A DNA stretch of 17,483 nucleotides, from NCBI GenBank assembly GCA_037447655.1, contig JBBHKE010002959.1, positions 126,001 through 143,483 on the forward strand, in the 5' to 3' direction. Each line of letters begins with the position of its first letter. Position 1 is the stretch's first letter. Shown one piece after another: positions 1 through 8,161 of the stretch. Source of the DNA: Zygnema cylindricum (Eukaryota > Streptophyta > Zygnematophyceae > Zygnematales > Zygnemataceae). The notes beneath the pieces are model-generated. The model was not told the DNA's origin, ran no database searches, and was given only the letters and a program-made list of their open reading frames with translations. A program made the translations under genes and the position numbers.

Positions 1-2064
1 TTATTAGGATATGATGAGGATGTTAAAGGATATAGAGTTTGTGATCTAAAAAGGGAAGATATAATCTTAGTAAAGCATCTAGTAGTTATGGATGAAGGAA
101 AGTCTGTGGATCCCTTCAAGTATACAAAGTCAGTAAAAATCAGATTTGAGTCAGAAAATTCCGATGACTTTGAGCTTCCCAACTATCCCGGTTTTAGAAA
201 AGATGACATTCTTGCAGGTACAAATCAGACCGAAAGAGACTCGGCTGCGGAAACTCTAGTGACAACTCTACCCAAAGCAAAAAACGTGGTGGAAATCAAT
301 TCGGAATCAAGGGACAGGGAAGAAACCGAGATTGTTCGAAAGAACCCACGAGAACAATCTATTCCGACCCCAGATTTTGAGGGGGGAAGGAGAAGTAGCA
401 AAAGATTGCAAGAAAAACAGGTTAATAACATGGTAACTAAACTATCTCACCAAGATGAACCTCAAACTTATGGAGAGGCGATGACTTGTCCAGAAAGAAA
501 CCGGTGGAAGAGAGCCATCAATGAGGAGATGGCCTCAATTATGGCAGCCGATACTTAGGAGCTGGTGGATTGTCCACCTAACTGAAAACCAATCGGTTGT
601 AAGTGGATTTTCAAATTAAAAATGAACCTAAATAACACAAGCGAGCGCTACAAGGCCCGATTAGTGGCAAAGGGATTTACACAAAAGGAGGGAATTGACT
701 ACGAGGAAACCTTTGCCTCAGTCGTCAAATTTCCCTCCGTCCGCATACTTTTCAGACTGGCAACAGCGGAAGACATGGAAGTGCACCAGATGGACATCAA
801 GACAACCTTTTTGCATGGAGAATTGGAAGAGGAGATCGTCATGCGATAACCCGAAAGGTTTGTGGAGGAAGGAGAGGAGAGTAAGGTATGCTGGCTGATT
901 AAATCTCTTTATTGTTTGCAACAGGCGCCTCGACAGTGGAATAAGAAGCTTGATGAGTTTCTTACCGGTTTGGGATATATCCGGATCAACTCATATCACT
1001 CAATCTATGTTTTTGAAGATGAGGAAGGTTTTATATTTATTGCAATTTATGTTGATGATTTGCTTGTTTTAAGTAAATCAATGGAAAAAAATTAATAAAC
1101 TGAAAACTGATCTTAAGGGGAGATTTGAAATGAAAGATATGGGGGAAGCAAAATATATTTTGGGAATTTATGTAGAGAGAGACCGAAAGAGGAAGATTTT
1201 AAGATTTACTCAAAGGAAGTAATAGGGAACATGCTTGAAAAATTTCAGATGGATAAAGCTAATAGTTGTACAACTCCAATGGAGTAGAAGAAAGGAAGTG
1301 AGGGGAATGAGGAAGAAAGAGTCAAAGTCTTAGAGGAGGAATTATCTCCTCAAGAACAGAAGTTCATGCAGACTATTCCTTACATGCAACTAGTGGGAAG
1401 TCTAATCTATTTTATGAATTGTACCCGGCTGGATTTAGCTGCAACTGTAGTAGTGTTGAGTAGAAGTCTAAATGCTCCCACTAAGAGGGATTGGGAGGCA
1501 GCTAAGAGAGTCTTTAGATATTTGATAGGAACTAGGGATCTATGGTTGCATTTGGGTGGGGAGAATACTGACATCACTACTTGGAGTGATGACATCACTA
1601 CTTCGAGTGATGCCAGTTATGGTGATGCTCCGATGAGGAGATGTACTTCTGGATGTGTATTATATGTGGGTGATGGGGCTTGCTGTTGGAGTAGCAAACA
1701 ACAAAAGGTTATTGCTCCGTCCACCATGGAGGCTGACTATATGGCCTCTTGCTCTGCTGTAAAAGAATTGATGTGGGTCAAGTCTTTGCTTGGTGAGCTT
1801 GGTCACCTTAAGAGTGGTGTGCATAAAATTTTTTGTGATAATCAGGCAGCAATTGCTATTTCTGCCAATCCTAAACATCATTTTAAAGCCAAAAACATGG
1901 ACATTAGACTCACCTTTGTTAGAGAGAAAGTAGAAAACAAAATAATCAGTTTAGAGTACCGACCAGATACTGAGATGGTAGCAGATATGATGACCAAACC
2001 TGTCCCTTCCCCTAAGCTAATGTTCTGCTGGGAGAAGTGTGGTCTGAAATTAAAGATTGACTAG
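1..2064 (+). pseudogene. Decayed copia pol: integrase C-terminus, reverse transcriptase, RNase H (E1)
   Basis: One original frame (frame 1) is open from base 1. Residues encoded near 1-60 match the GYD-x4-GYRV integrase tail of element G; a charged linker follows, with GGRRSSKRL near 390. RT begins near 470 and shows KARLVAKGF, QMDIKT (first catalytic Asp) and YVDDLL near 1047. RNase H occupies about 1366-2040, with its first Asp region near 1580-1615, the Glu in STMEA and the Asp in FCDNQ. Breaks: TAG 556-558, TGA 583-585, TAA 847-849, an extra A in the A run 1085-1091, a missing A at 1212-1214 that restores frame, and TAG 1285-1287. By comparison with G, all four stops fit single C-to-T or G-to-A changes. 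Encoded RT would have copied element RNA to DNA and RNase H removed the RNA strand; neither can be made now. Confidence 0.93.
1570..1611 (+). repeat. In-frame 21-bp tandem duplication in the E1 RNase H region
   Basis: Two adjacent 21-bp units, 1570-1590 and 1591-1611, differ by one base (G versus C). Each encodes seven residues (DITTWSD, then DITTSSD). The duplication covers the segment carrying the first catalytic Asp of RNase H, so there are two candidate Asp residues. Element G has only one copy at this place. Confidence 0.9.
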
Positions 2065-2077
2065 AAAATAAGCGGAG
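2064..2077 (+). other. Polypurine tract of E1
   Basis: GAAAATAAGCGGAG lies directly before the LTR start at 2078 and just after the pol stop codon (2062-2064). This is the expected place of the plus-strand priming tract in LTR retrotransposons. The matching tract in D (6262-6270, minus strand) reads TAAGGGGAG. Confidence 0.75.
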
Positions 2078-2294
2078 TGTAGAAATTAATGGTCCGTTTA
2101 AAGTATTTTCTAGGTCTAAATAGAAATATAGAAAGAAGCCGAGGCAATCTACCTCTAACTTCTCTCTCCAACTCTCAAACTTGTCGCAGTCACTGAGAAA
2201 TTGGAGAGGAAGCTAGAGCCATGGCTACCTAGGCTATCCAGAGGTTTATGGGAAATATATATTAGTTAGGGGTTTATTTACTAAAAAGATATGT

Positions 2295-2365
2295 GCCGGC
2301 CACAGGATTTGAACCTGGTACCTGGCGGACGGCAAGCAGCCGCTAGCCGGTAACCTTAGCGGTGA
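2295..2365 (-). other. tRNA-like segment in the E1 LTR, antisense to the element
   Basis: Read on the minus strand, this holds GGTTCAAATCC (2305-2315), which fits the Pol III B-box / T-arm consensus: a seven-base TTCAAAT loop flanked by CCAGG and CCTGT. Upstream on the same strand is a degenerate D-arm-like stretch (CGCTAAGGTTACCGGCT). The same segment is found in the F LTR (8990-9065) and the D LTR (near 5985-6050). It is not a complete tRNA gene: the acceptor stem does not close. It may be a tRNA-derived SINE fragment captured by the ancestral LTR, or a diverged primer-like insertion. Confidence 0.5.
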
Positions 2366-2756
2366 AGTCTTTAAGTAGTGTGAGGTTTGATATTTAATTA
2401 AACATTAATATGTAGGATAATTCATTTAACTGTAATTGTTTACGGGATACATAAATCCAGTAATGTAAAAGTATGGATTACGGTACGGATAAGAAGCCAA
2501 TACCGCGCATTTATTTCTTTAGCGAAATGAATACCGCGCATGTATTTATTATGGCTACGATTAAATGTGAATTTAATCGGACAACCGGAATTAGCGCCGA
2601 GATCGCGGAAGAGGATTTCGGCGGTTTTTGGTCATTGGCACATCGGATGACACGTGGCGAAATGACATTGGATCGCGGCATCTCCGAGGATTAAGGGAGC
2701 GAATTCGGATATACCACGTGTCGACATTTAGGCCATGTCGTACATTGTCCGTATAG

Positions 2757-2780
2757 AAAGTACACCGACAGTTGTACTTT
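2757..2780. repeat. Conserved palindrome in the LTR (8-bp arms, 8-nt loop)
   Basis: AAAGTACA (2757-2764) and TGTACTTT (2773-2780) are perfect inverted arms around CCGACAGT. The same arms with a different 8-nt loop recur in F (15037-15062, 9-bp arms) and the D 5' LTR (8649-8672). In LTR C and the D 3' LTR the arms are damaged. Confidence 0.7.
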
Positions 2781-2871
2781 TGTGTACAGAAGTGTAATCT
2801 GATTAGTTCCGTTCATCAGTAGATAGAGTCTCTGAGAGAGATAAGACTTAGAAAAATTAGGAGATAGGACC

Positions 2872-2900
2872 CTCTCTCCCAGAGAGCTTCTGTACAAAAG
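2872..2900 (+). promoter_or_regulatory. Hairpin and TATA-like region, possible LTR promoter core
   Basis: CTCTCT (2872-2877) and AGAGAG (2881-2886) form a small hairpin just before TGTACAAAAGG (2891-2901). Every family-B LTR keeps this hairpin-plus-A-rich arrangement; in LTR C the A-rich part is a true TATAAATA. It lies about 220 bp before the LTR end, a plausible place for the U3/R boundary. Promoter function is inferred only from this position and conservation. Confidence 0.35.
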
Positions 2901-3122
2901 GTCAACTTTGACCCTCCATAACTTACTGCTCAGGGGAGCAAATTCAGAGATTCTTTTTGCTATCGACTCAGGGGAGTCTTGTCTTCACATGGGTGAAGTT
3001 GGTCATAGTTATTGTCTGCCAGAGTGGCAGTTGTTTTGCTGAAACACAAAGGGGTCAGGGTTATCCTAGAGGCTTCTTGGAAGCTGCCCACTCTGAGGAC
3101 TTATGGAGGTCTCAGAGTTTCA

Positions 3123-4146
3123 TCGCGCACATTGTCTTGTGTGAAGAGATTCTCTTCGGCGAGGATAGTTTCTTCACACAGGTCGCGTACCATTGGTACA
3201 CGTGAAATTTTAAAAAAATATCCACCACAAACAGGCGATAAGAAACGAACATGTCATACACGCCATGCGCCTTCTACCACGGTGCATGCAAGTCGACCAA
3301 AATATACTCGCACGCTCATTCTGACATTCGCTAACCTTCAAAGTTTGCGCCGCCTTTTTGCCATTCCTTTCGAAATTTTGATTTTCAATTTCAAAATTAA
3401 AACTTGGTCGCAAAATTTTCGTACCAATCATTAACTACCTCCGCTCGTACAAATATTTCATACAAATTATCTATATGAAGAATAATTTTAGATTTTAAAA
3501 ATCTGAAAACTAAACTACGTGGCGCCAATCATAATTGAGAAACGATATCTACTGGCACGACATAATTGAACTTTGTGCCTGTAACCACTAGAAATAGGCG
3601 TCTCCGCATCTTTACTGGGACCGCCTAATGGAGAACAATAGACGTCTCCGCATGTTTAGTGGGACCTCTTAATGGAGAACATGCTTAAGCAGTAGGCCAC
3701 TAGGCACTACAGTATTGTACAGTAAATTTGGCGTGAGTTAAGATCGCGATATTAAAATTTGTGGATGTATTGAAGTTATGCCAACCCTTAAAAAGTGAAA
3801 AAAATATCCGTTCGTCCTACGTAACATCTTGCAAATATTATATTTGGCGTCTATTTTCTAGGGTCTTCTAGGAATTTTTAGGCATTTTGTTGCTTTTTTA
3901 GGCATTTTGGCATTTCTATGGGAGTTTGGGGCTTCTTGAGATTTTAAGCGTTCATAAGGTTTTTACTTTTTAGCTTTACGCCTCAATTTTTCAGCCTTCC
4001 TTGTTTTTTTTGGCGGGATAGCCTTATGGTTACAAGAACTAAAATCATATGCAACTTCACTCGGATTTATATATTTTTAAGAATTAGGGTTTACAACGAG
4101 GTAACATATTGCCGATACAGGAGCGAACTGTCATATCGACAAACAT
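3123..4146. other. Non-coding stretch between E1 and LTR C
   Basis: About 1 kb with no credible gene and no match that I can see to the rest of the window. It is AT-leaning with T-rich runs near 3840-4020, including a 15-base direct repeat (TTTTTAGGCATTTTG at 3875-3889 and 3895-3909). One 44-bp tandem duplication is listed separately. Short open frames here (for example 3012-3434 and 4026-4334) show no recognisable domain. It may be the original locus or an older, unrecognised repeat. Confidence 0.6.
3595..3682. repeat. 44-bp tandem duplication
   Basis: Unit 1 is 3595-3638 and unit 2 is 3639-3682, with about 38 of 44 bases identical. Both units carry the core CGTCTCCGCAT and end AATGGAGAACA. 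It lies in otherwise non-coding sequence and has no copy elsewhere in the window. Confidence 0.8.
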
Positions 4147-4939
4147 TGATGAAATGTATGTATTTTTTAGGTCTGAGCAAAGGAAAAATTAATAAGAGGA
4201 AGTTAGCAAAGGCATCCTGCCTCTCACTCCACTCTCCAAACCCCCACACTTGTCGCAGTCACTCAAGGTTGAAGAGGAAAGTAGAGCCATGGCAGCCCAT
4301 GCTGCCCAGAGAGAGAGAGAGACACAGACTATAGTTTTTGGTAGGTTTACCAAAAGGGACTTGACGAACCCAAGATATTATCATGGTACCTGCCGTCCAT
4401 CAAGAATTCGATAGCCAGTAGCTTTATCCTATAGTGTACGATGAGTGCAAGAGTATACAGGGTACGATAATTATATAAACACGAACCACACAATATGTTT
4501 CATTTAACTCATTACGAGACGGACTGTACATAGAAATGGATTAGATCGCACGAATTCCGGACCGCATGAAATTAACGAAACGACATTTTATTTAGATGGC
4601 CAATATTAAATGTCGGTATTCATCAAACGGCCGTGGTGCGAGCCGAGATTCCTGAATGGGCAACCTGGCGTTTTCGGGCACTGCCACTCCGTGTGACACG
4701 TGGCAAGATCTAAATGATTGCGGGATCTCTGGGATGTGAGATGACAATTGCGGATGTGACAAATGTCACATTATGGCGATGTGTTACATGACCGTACAGA
4801 AAGTACTCCTATACTTGTACCTTCTTGTACGGTACAGTTTTATGATTTGTTCGTACCTCAGTACTAGGGGGCTTAAAGAGGGGTTTTAGGATTTAGAATA
4901 ATTTTGGTAGGTAGCCGCCTTTCTCCAAGAGAGCATCTG

Positions 4940-4947
4940 TATAAATA
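4940..4947 (+). promoter_or_regulatory. TATA box candidate in LTR C
   Basis: TATAAATA follows the CTCC-AAGAGAG hairpin remnant. The same position in the other family-B LTRs reads TACAAAAG. A canonical TATA in the most diverged copy suggests that the site is the LTR promoter core. Confidence 0.4.
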
Positions 4948-5065
4948 GGCAAACTTTGCGATTTAATTACAACTCATTTAGTTGACCATTTTCAATGATT
5001 CTTCTTGCCACAGACCGGGGAGTCAAAGCTACACAAAGGTGTAGTCGGTTAAAGTTTTTACCTTC

Positions 5066-5070
5066 CAAGG
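5066..5070. other. Left target-site sequence for the D insertion
   Basis: CAAGG directly precedes the TG end of element D at 5071 and is the expected 5-bp target-site duplicate. The second copy would lie beyond F, outside the window, so it cannot be confirmed here. Confidence 0.4.
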
Positions 5071-5806
5071 TGAAACTCTGTGTGCTCCATTGCCTACAAA
5101 AACCGCAAATCCAAAAGAAGCTAATCTAGATATTGCCGACTCTAAGTTGATATAAACCCAAATGATTGACCCCTTGACAATCAAAACCCCATTAAAGCTC
5201 CACCCCTGTGAAATAAGACTTTCTGTGTGCTCAGTTCCACCACAGAATGCAAAGGTAGAATATGAGTTTTGGACACATTCAACCACTTTGACTTTCCCTT
5301 AGAAATGCAGCCACCTTGGCAGGCAAAAACTCTGGCCGACTACTTCCCTGTGTAGTTTGGATTACGTTGTGTCCGCAGCAAAAAGAGTCAGTGAAAATGG
5401 TCAAGTAAATTGATAGTTATGAATGGTCAAAATGACCTTTTGTACAGGAGCTCTCTCGGAGAGAGGCTGCTACCAACTAAATTTTCTAAGTCCTACCTCT
5501 CTCTAAAACTCTATCTACTGACGTACGGCACCAATCAAATTACTGTGTCGTACAGAAAAGTACTTGTGCCGGTGTACTATCTGTACGACCAACGTACGAC
5601 ATGGCCAAAATGTCTGCACATGTCATATGCGGATTTGTTCCCGTAATCTCCGGAGTTGCCACAATCTAACTTTGTCGCGCCACCTGTCACATGACGTGGC
5701 AATGTCGGTAAAATGCCAAAAGTACATATTCCATGATCGCGGCGCCTATCGTGGTCGTCTGATCAAAACCGGATACAACTATAGCCGTTGAAAATATACG
5801 CGCGGT

Positions 5807-5830
5807 ATTTGTTTCGCATTCGAAACAAAT
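5807..5830. repeat. Perfect 10-bp palindrome in the D 3' LTR
   Basis: ATTTGTTTCG (5807-5816) and CGAAACAAAT (5821-5830) flank CATT, with GCGCGGT in direct orientation on both sides. E1 (about 2506-2532) and F (about 14786-14812) have weaker versions at the same LTR position. Element G inserted at the edge of this palindrome in F. Confidence 0.75.
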
Positions 5831-5984
5831 GCGCGGTATCCGTTTCATATAATACATTAAATCTTACATTGTACTATTCAAAACTGTATCTATGCATTAC
5901 GTATCTATTTCTCGTTATTTGAACTAGTCTATGTGTAACAAATTAAATATTTGTCAAACCTAATGTATCCTACCACTAATCCCA

Positions 5985-6050
5985 GACTTATAGGTTAAAG
6001 ATTACGGGTAATTTGACAGACGACAGGTACCTGGATCAAATCCTGGATCC
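5985..6050 (+). other. tRNA-like segment in the D 3' LTR, antisense to D
   Basis: The plus strand reads GGATCAAATCC at 6033-6043, preceded by CGACAGGTACCT, matching the F and E1 segments. The T-arm-like stem is CCTGG/CCTGG around ATCAAAT, with one mismatch. The D-arm-like part is shorter than in F. Confidence 0.45.
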
Positions 6051-6261
6051 GTTAAACGTTGATAGATAGGTAACTCTATCAAGATTTGCCTTCTGTCCTC
6101 TTTGAACAGCCTAGGCTGCCATGAATCTAACTCCTCCTCAAGTCTATAGTGACCGCGACAAGTGTGGGGACTTGAGTGAAGAGTTAGAGGCAGCTGTCAG
6201 TGTCTCCTCTTTGCCTTTTATTTTACAATCTCTAGACCTATAAAATACTTATATTTCAACA

Positions 6262-6270
6262 CTCCCCTTA
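6262..6270 (-). other. Polypurine tract of D
   Basis: The minus strand reads TAAGGGGAG immediately before the TG of the 3' LTR at 6261. Upstream sequence is also purine-rich on this strand. Confidence 0.75.
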
Positions 6271-6288
6271 TTTTCTAGTACTTTACTT

Positions 6289-7167
6289 TCAATTCCCTTC
6301 AAAAACAACAAATACATTTATATATAATTTCCTTTCTTTTTTCATTTTTCCTTCATGAAGCTTCAAGCGAATACCTTTATATTTAAAAAAGTTTATTAGA
6401 TGACCAAAAATAATTTCATCTTGTCGATCATACATTTTATTTTGCATGCCACTTTTCATAAATCCGAGCAAAGATTTTATCCATCTCCTCCCCTTTTCAT
6501 CCAACCAAAATCCACTTTCCTTTTTGCATTTCCAACAGTCAGCCCCATCCTCAATTTGCAACACATATTCAAATGCTAACCCTTTTACAGGCACACCTTC
6601 ATAGATGGCATCACTCCCATTAGTGATGTCAAAACCATTACCCCCCAAATTTATCCTTAAATCAAGAGTCCCCACTAAGTTCCTCGTAAAATCTACATCT
6701 TCCGAACTCATATTTTTATCCATGATTCTCACCCCATTTTCTAAACTTTCCTCACTCTCTCCCATGGAATTCTTTCCACTATCACTTTCTAATTTTATTC
6801 CCAATAAATATTTCTTCTCCCCTAAACCTTTTATTAAATATTCCTCTTCTCCCCTATCTTTTAAAACCCCCTCTATAATTAATTCTCCCCTTTCCTCGGA
6901 ATTCGTCGAAGTCTCCCTTTCTGACCAGTTTTCTGTTTCCAAAATATCTATGAAACTATCCTCAATATTTTGAACTCCCTCAAGTATCTCCTCTCTTTTT
7001 ACTTCCCTTATACCTCCAAAAGCAAATTGTTGCTTACGTGGAATTTCTTTGTGCTTTTCTCTATTCTCCATACTACCGTTGCGGAGAAGCTCCAACATAT
7101 CTTCATCCTCTTTCTCCTCTTCCCTTTCTTCCTCCTCATCCACATTCCAACTTCTAAGTTCATCCAA
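6289..7167 (-). pseudogene. RT-end/RNase H remnant of D, fused in frame to gag; 292 open codons
   Basis: In frame with the gag segment upstream (7168-8181). After the zinc knuckle comes a very acidic/basic stretch rich in Glu, Lys and Arg with no copia counterpart that I recognise. Near 6810-6850 a GEKKYLLGI segment matches GEAKYILGI of the RT end in G. From about 6750 to 6300 the protein follows RNase H of G in order (LGG, GSDA, DCWKCK, RWIKSLLG, YDRQ), with many small in-frame deletions. The block holding the catalytic Glu (STMEAEY in G) is gone, as is the last Asp, so RNase H cannot be active. Yet 292 codons have no stop. Either deletions kept the frame by chance in purine-rich DNA, or the fusion was maintained for a while in a non-autonomous lineage. 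Confidence 0.7.
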
Positions 7168-7302
7168 ACAAGGGCATTCCTCTATATAATGACCCGGTTC
7201 CTTACAAAAGAAGCAAATCCCATTTTTTAAAGCTCCCGTTTCTTTTCCTCTCCCTCTCTTTCCACCAAAGTTCCGATAAGGATTACCTTTGTCTTTCTTC
7301 CT

Positions 7303-7359
7303 CTCATCACGCTTCCGCTCGTCACCGCGGTTGCTCTCATCACGCTTCCGCTAGTCACC
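7303..7359 (-). repeat. 33-bp in-frame repeat in the gag basic linker of D
   Basis: A 33-bp unit (7303-7335) is followed by a second, 24-bp partial unit (7336-7359). The minus strand encodes repeated DERKRDE just before the zinc knuckle. One repeat differs by a G-to-T change that makes a stop codon (GAG to TAG at 7351-7353). Confidence 0.8.
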
Positions 7360-8146
7360 ACCAGCTGTAAATGCATTCACCCTGTCACTTCCCCTACGAA
7401 GCTGCAAAGTGCTTTCCCTCACAAGAATTATCCTCATGGTAAAGCTCCAAGTCCATGAGGAGCCATCCATTGCCTACATACGACAAATGATGTTTTCGTA
7501 CTCATCTGGGAGTTTTATGAGGAGTGTATTAATCTTCCTCTCCTCAGATTCTACATATCCCGCACTAGCAAGCTCAACATGTAACGCAACAATATCATTG
7601 CAAAACCCTATCATGCTACCGCCTTTATAAACATAGGCCTCTATTTCCTGTTTATTTAATTGCTGCCTCTCAATAGTCTCACTCTTATAAATCTGACTTA
7701 GTGTATCCCAAATTTCTGAAGACTTGGTTAGATTCAAAAGAGTGATAGCTACGGACTTAGACACATTTCTAAGTATGAGATGTTTTGCTTTAGTGTTTTT
7801 ATACTCCCAAATTTTATTATCATTTTCTTCAGTTTTGTTGATAACCCCTCTAAGTGGAGCAGTGGCGGAGAGCCTAGCTCCTTTCACCATAGGTGTCCCT
7901 TTATCCTTCTCCCCATTTCCCCCTTTCATGGCAATAATTTTCCCTTCACCTTTCGTTGCACCTGAAATACGGTTGGTTTTTTAGGAAGCACCTGATGAAT
8001 CTCCGTAGTGAGTTCCACCAAATCCTGGTGGCGGACACCTCACTTGTCCCGAAGCAATTCCCGACAAGTGCTTTTCGAAAAGCAATCCCTCCATCGTAAA
8101 CTCCTAATAAGTGAAGTTTGTTCCATCAAACATAGGCACCCTAGAT

Positions 8147-8161
8147 GGTGGGCCTATAACC
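8147..8161 (-). other. Primer-binding site of D, half-tRNA (initiator Met) type
   Basis: Immediately inside the 5' LTR, the minus strand reads GGTTATAGGCCCACC. It matches 13 of 15 positions of the complement of the animal-type initiator tRNA-Met anticodon arm (GGTTATGGGCCCAGC, from general knowledge). This type of internal tRNA priming is known for Drosophila copia and yeast Ty5. There is no TGG-type site complementary to a tRNA 3' end at the LTR edge. The site is also coding (V-I-G-P-P). Confidence 0.6.

Larger units (their letters stand above)
1..3122 (+). mobile_element. Element E1: 3' half of a family-B Ty1/copia retrotransposon
   Basis: The window opens inside the integrase C-terminal part of a copia-type pol, runs through reverse transcriptase and RNase H, then a purine tract and a long LTR starting at 2078. 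The order integrase - RT - RNase H - PPT - LTR identifies Ty1/copia and the plus orientation. The coding part has four in-frame stops and two single-base frameshifts, so it is dead. The 5' LTR, gag and protease lie left of the window, so no target-site duplication can be tested; the 5 bp after the LTR are TCGCG (3123-3127). The LTR matches those of D and F, which puts E1 in the same family. Confidence 0.93.
2078..3122 (+). repeat. 3' LTR of E1 (family B, 1045 bp)
   Basis: Starts TGTAGAAATT right after the purine tract and ends AGAGTTTCA, giving short inverted ends (TG..CA). The body matches the split F LTR (8753-9205 plus 14783-15404) and, in reverse, the D LTRs. Inside are an antisense tRNA-like segment near 2295-2365, a palindrome 2757-2780, a small hairpin 2872-2886 and a TATA-like TACAAAA near 2893. 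The last 20 nt contain ATG (3103-3105) in the position of the gag start of family B. Past 3122 the match with F stops abruptly, which fixes the end. Confidence 0.9.
4147..5070 (+). repeat. LTR C: diverged family-B-like LTR, truncated by element D
   Basis: Begins TGATGAAATG and aligns with the E1, F and D LTRs along its length: the TAGGTCT start region, CTTGTCGCAGTCACT near 4251, the GAGCCATGG block near 4283, a degenerate tRNA-like segment near 4370-4430, the damaged palindrome near 4800, and the hairpin plus TATA near 4920-4950. It stops at 5070, exactly where D begins, in the middle of sequence that continues in other LTRs. No purine tract precedes 4147, so it is either a solo LTR or a 5' LTR whose body lies beyond the window. 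It is the most diverged LTR here. Confidence 0.8.
5071..6261 (-). repeat. 3' LTR of D (1191 bp)
   Basis: On the minus strand it begins TGTTGAAATATAAG at 6261, right after the purine tract, and ends GAGTTTCA at 5071. It carries CTTGTCGCGGTCACT near 6150, the antisense tRNA-like segment (plus-strand B-box-like GGATCAAATCC at 6033-6043), a strong palindrome at 5807-5830, the damaged AAAGTAC palindrome near 5550 and the hairpin near 5452-5470. ATG at the minus-strand position 20 nt before its end matches the gag start of the 5' LTR. Confidence 0.88.

Noticed and set aside
1-2064. Stops in E1 (and several in D, F, G) are all explained by C-to-T or G-to-A changes, suggesting RIP or methylation-driven decay.
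   Set aside because: Stops made from CAA, CAG, CGA or TGG by a transition are CpA or CpG changes by necessity, so stop codons alone cannot show a context bias. A genome-wide dinucleotide test on non-coding LTR pairs would be needed. At least one stop in D (7351-7353) is a transversion.
3012-3434. 140-codon open frame at the E1 LTR end.
   Set aside because: It runs from the LTR into flanking DNA and its codon content looks random; no family is recognisable.
4026-4334. 102-codon open frame upstream of and into LTR C.
   Set aside because: It crosses the LTR C boundary, has no recognisable domain, and its end encodes a GA-rich simple repeat (4308-4322).
5029-5286. Minus-strand 85-codon frame at the D 3' LTR end.
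   Set aside because: It lies in the LTR and crosses into LTR C; no domain, and the 5' LTR copy does not preserve it in full.
6605-7230. Plus-strand open frames of 122 and 86 codons with hydrophobic Leu/Phe/Ser-rich products.
   Set aside because: They are the complement of the purine-rich D frame; pyrimidine-rich DNA gives such hydrophobic stretches. The minus strand has real gag/RNase H similarity.
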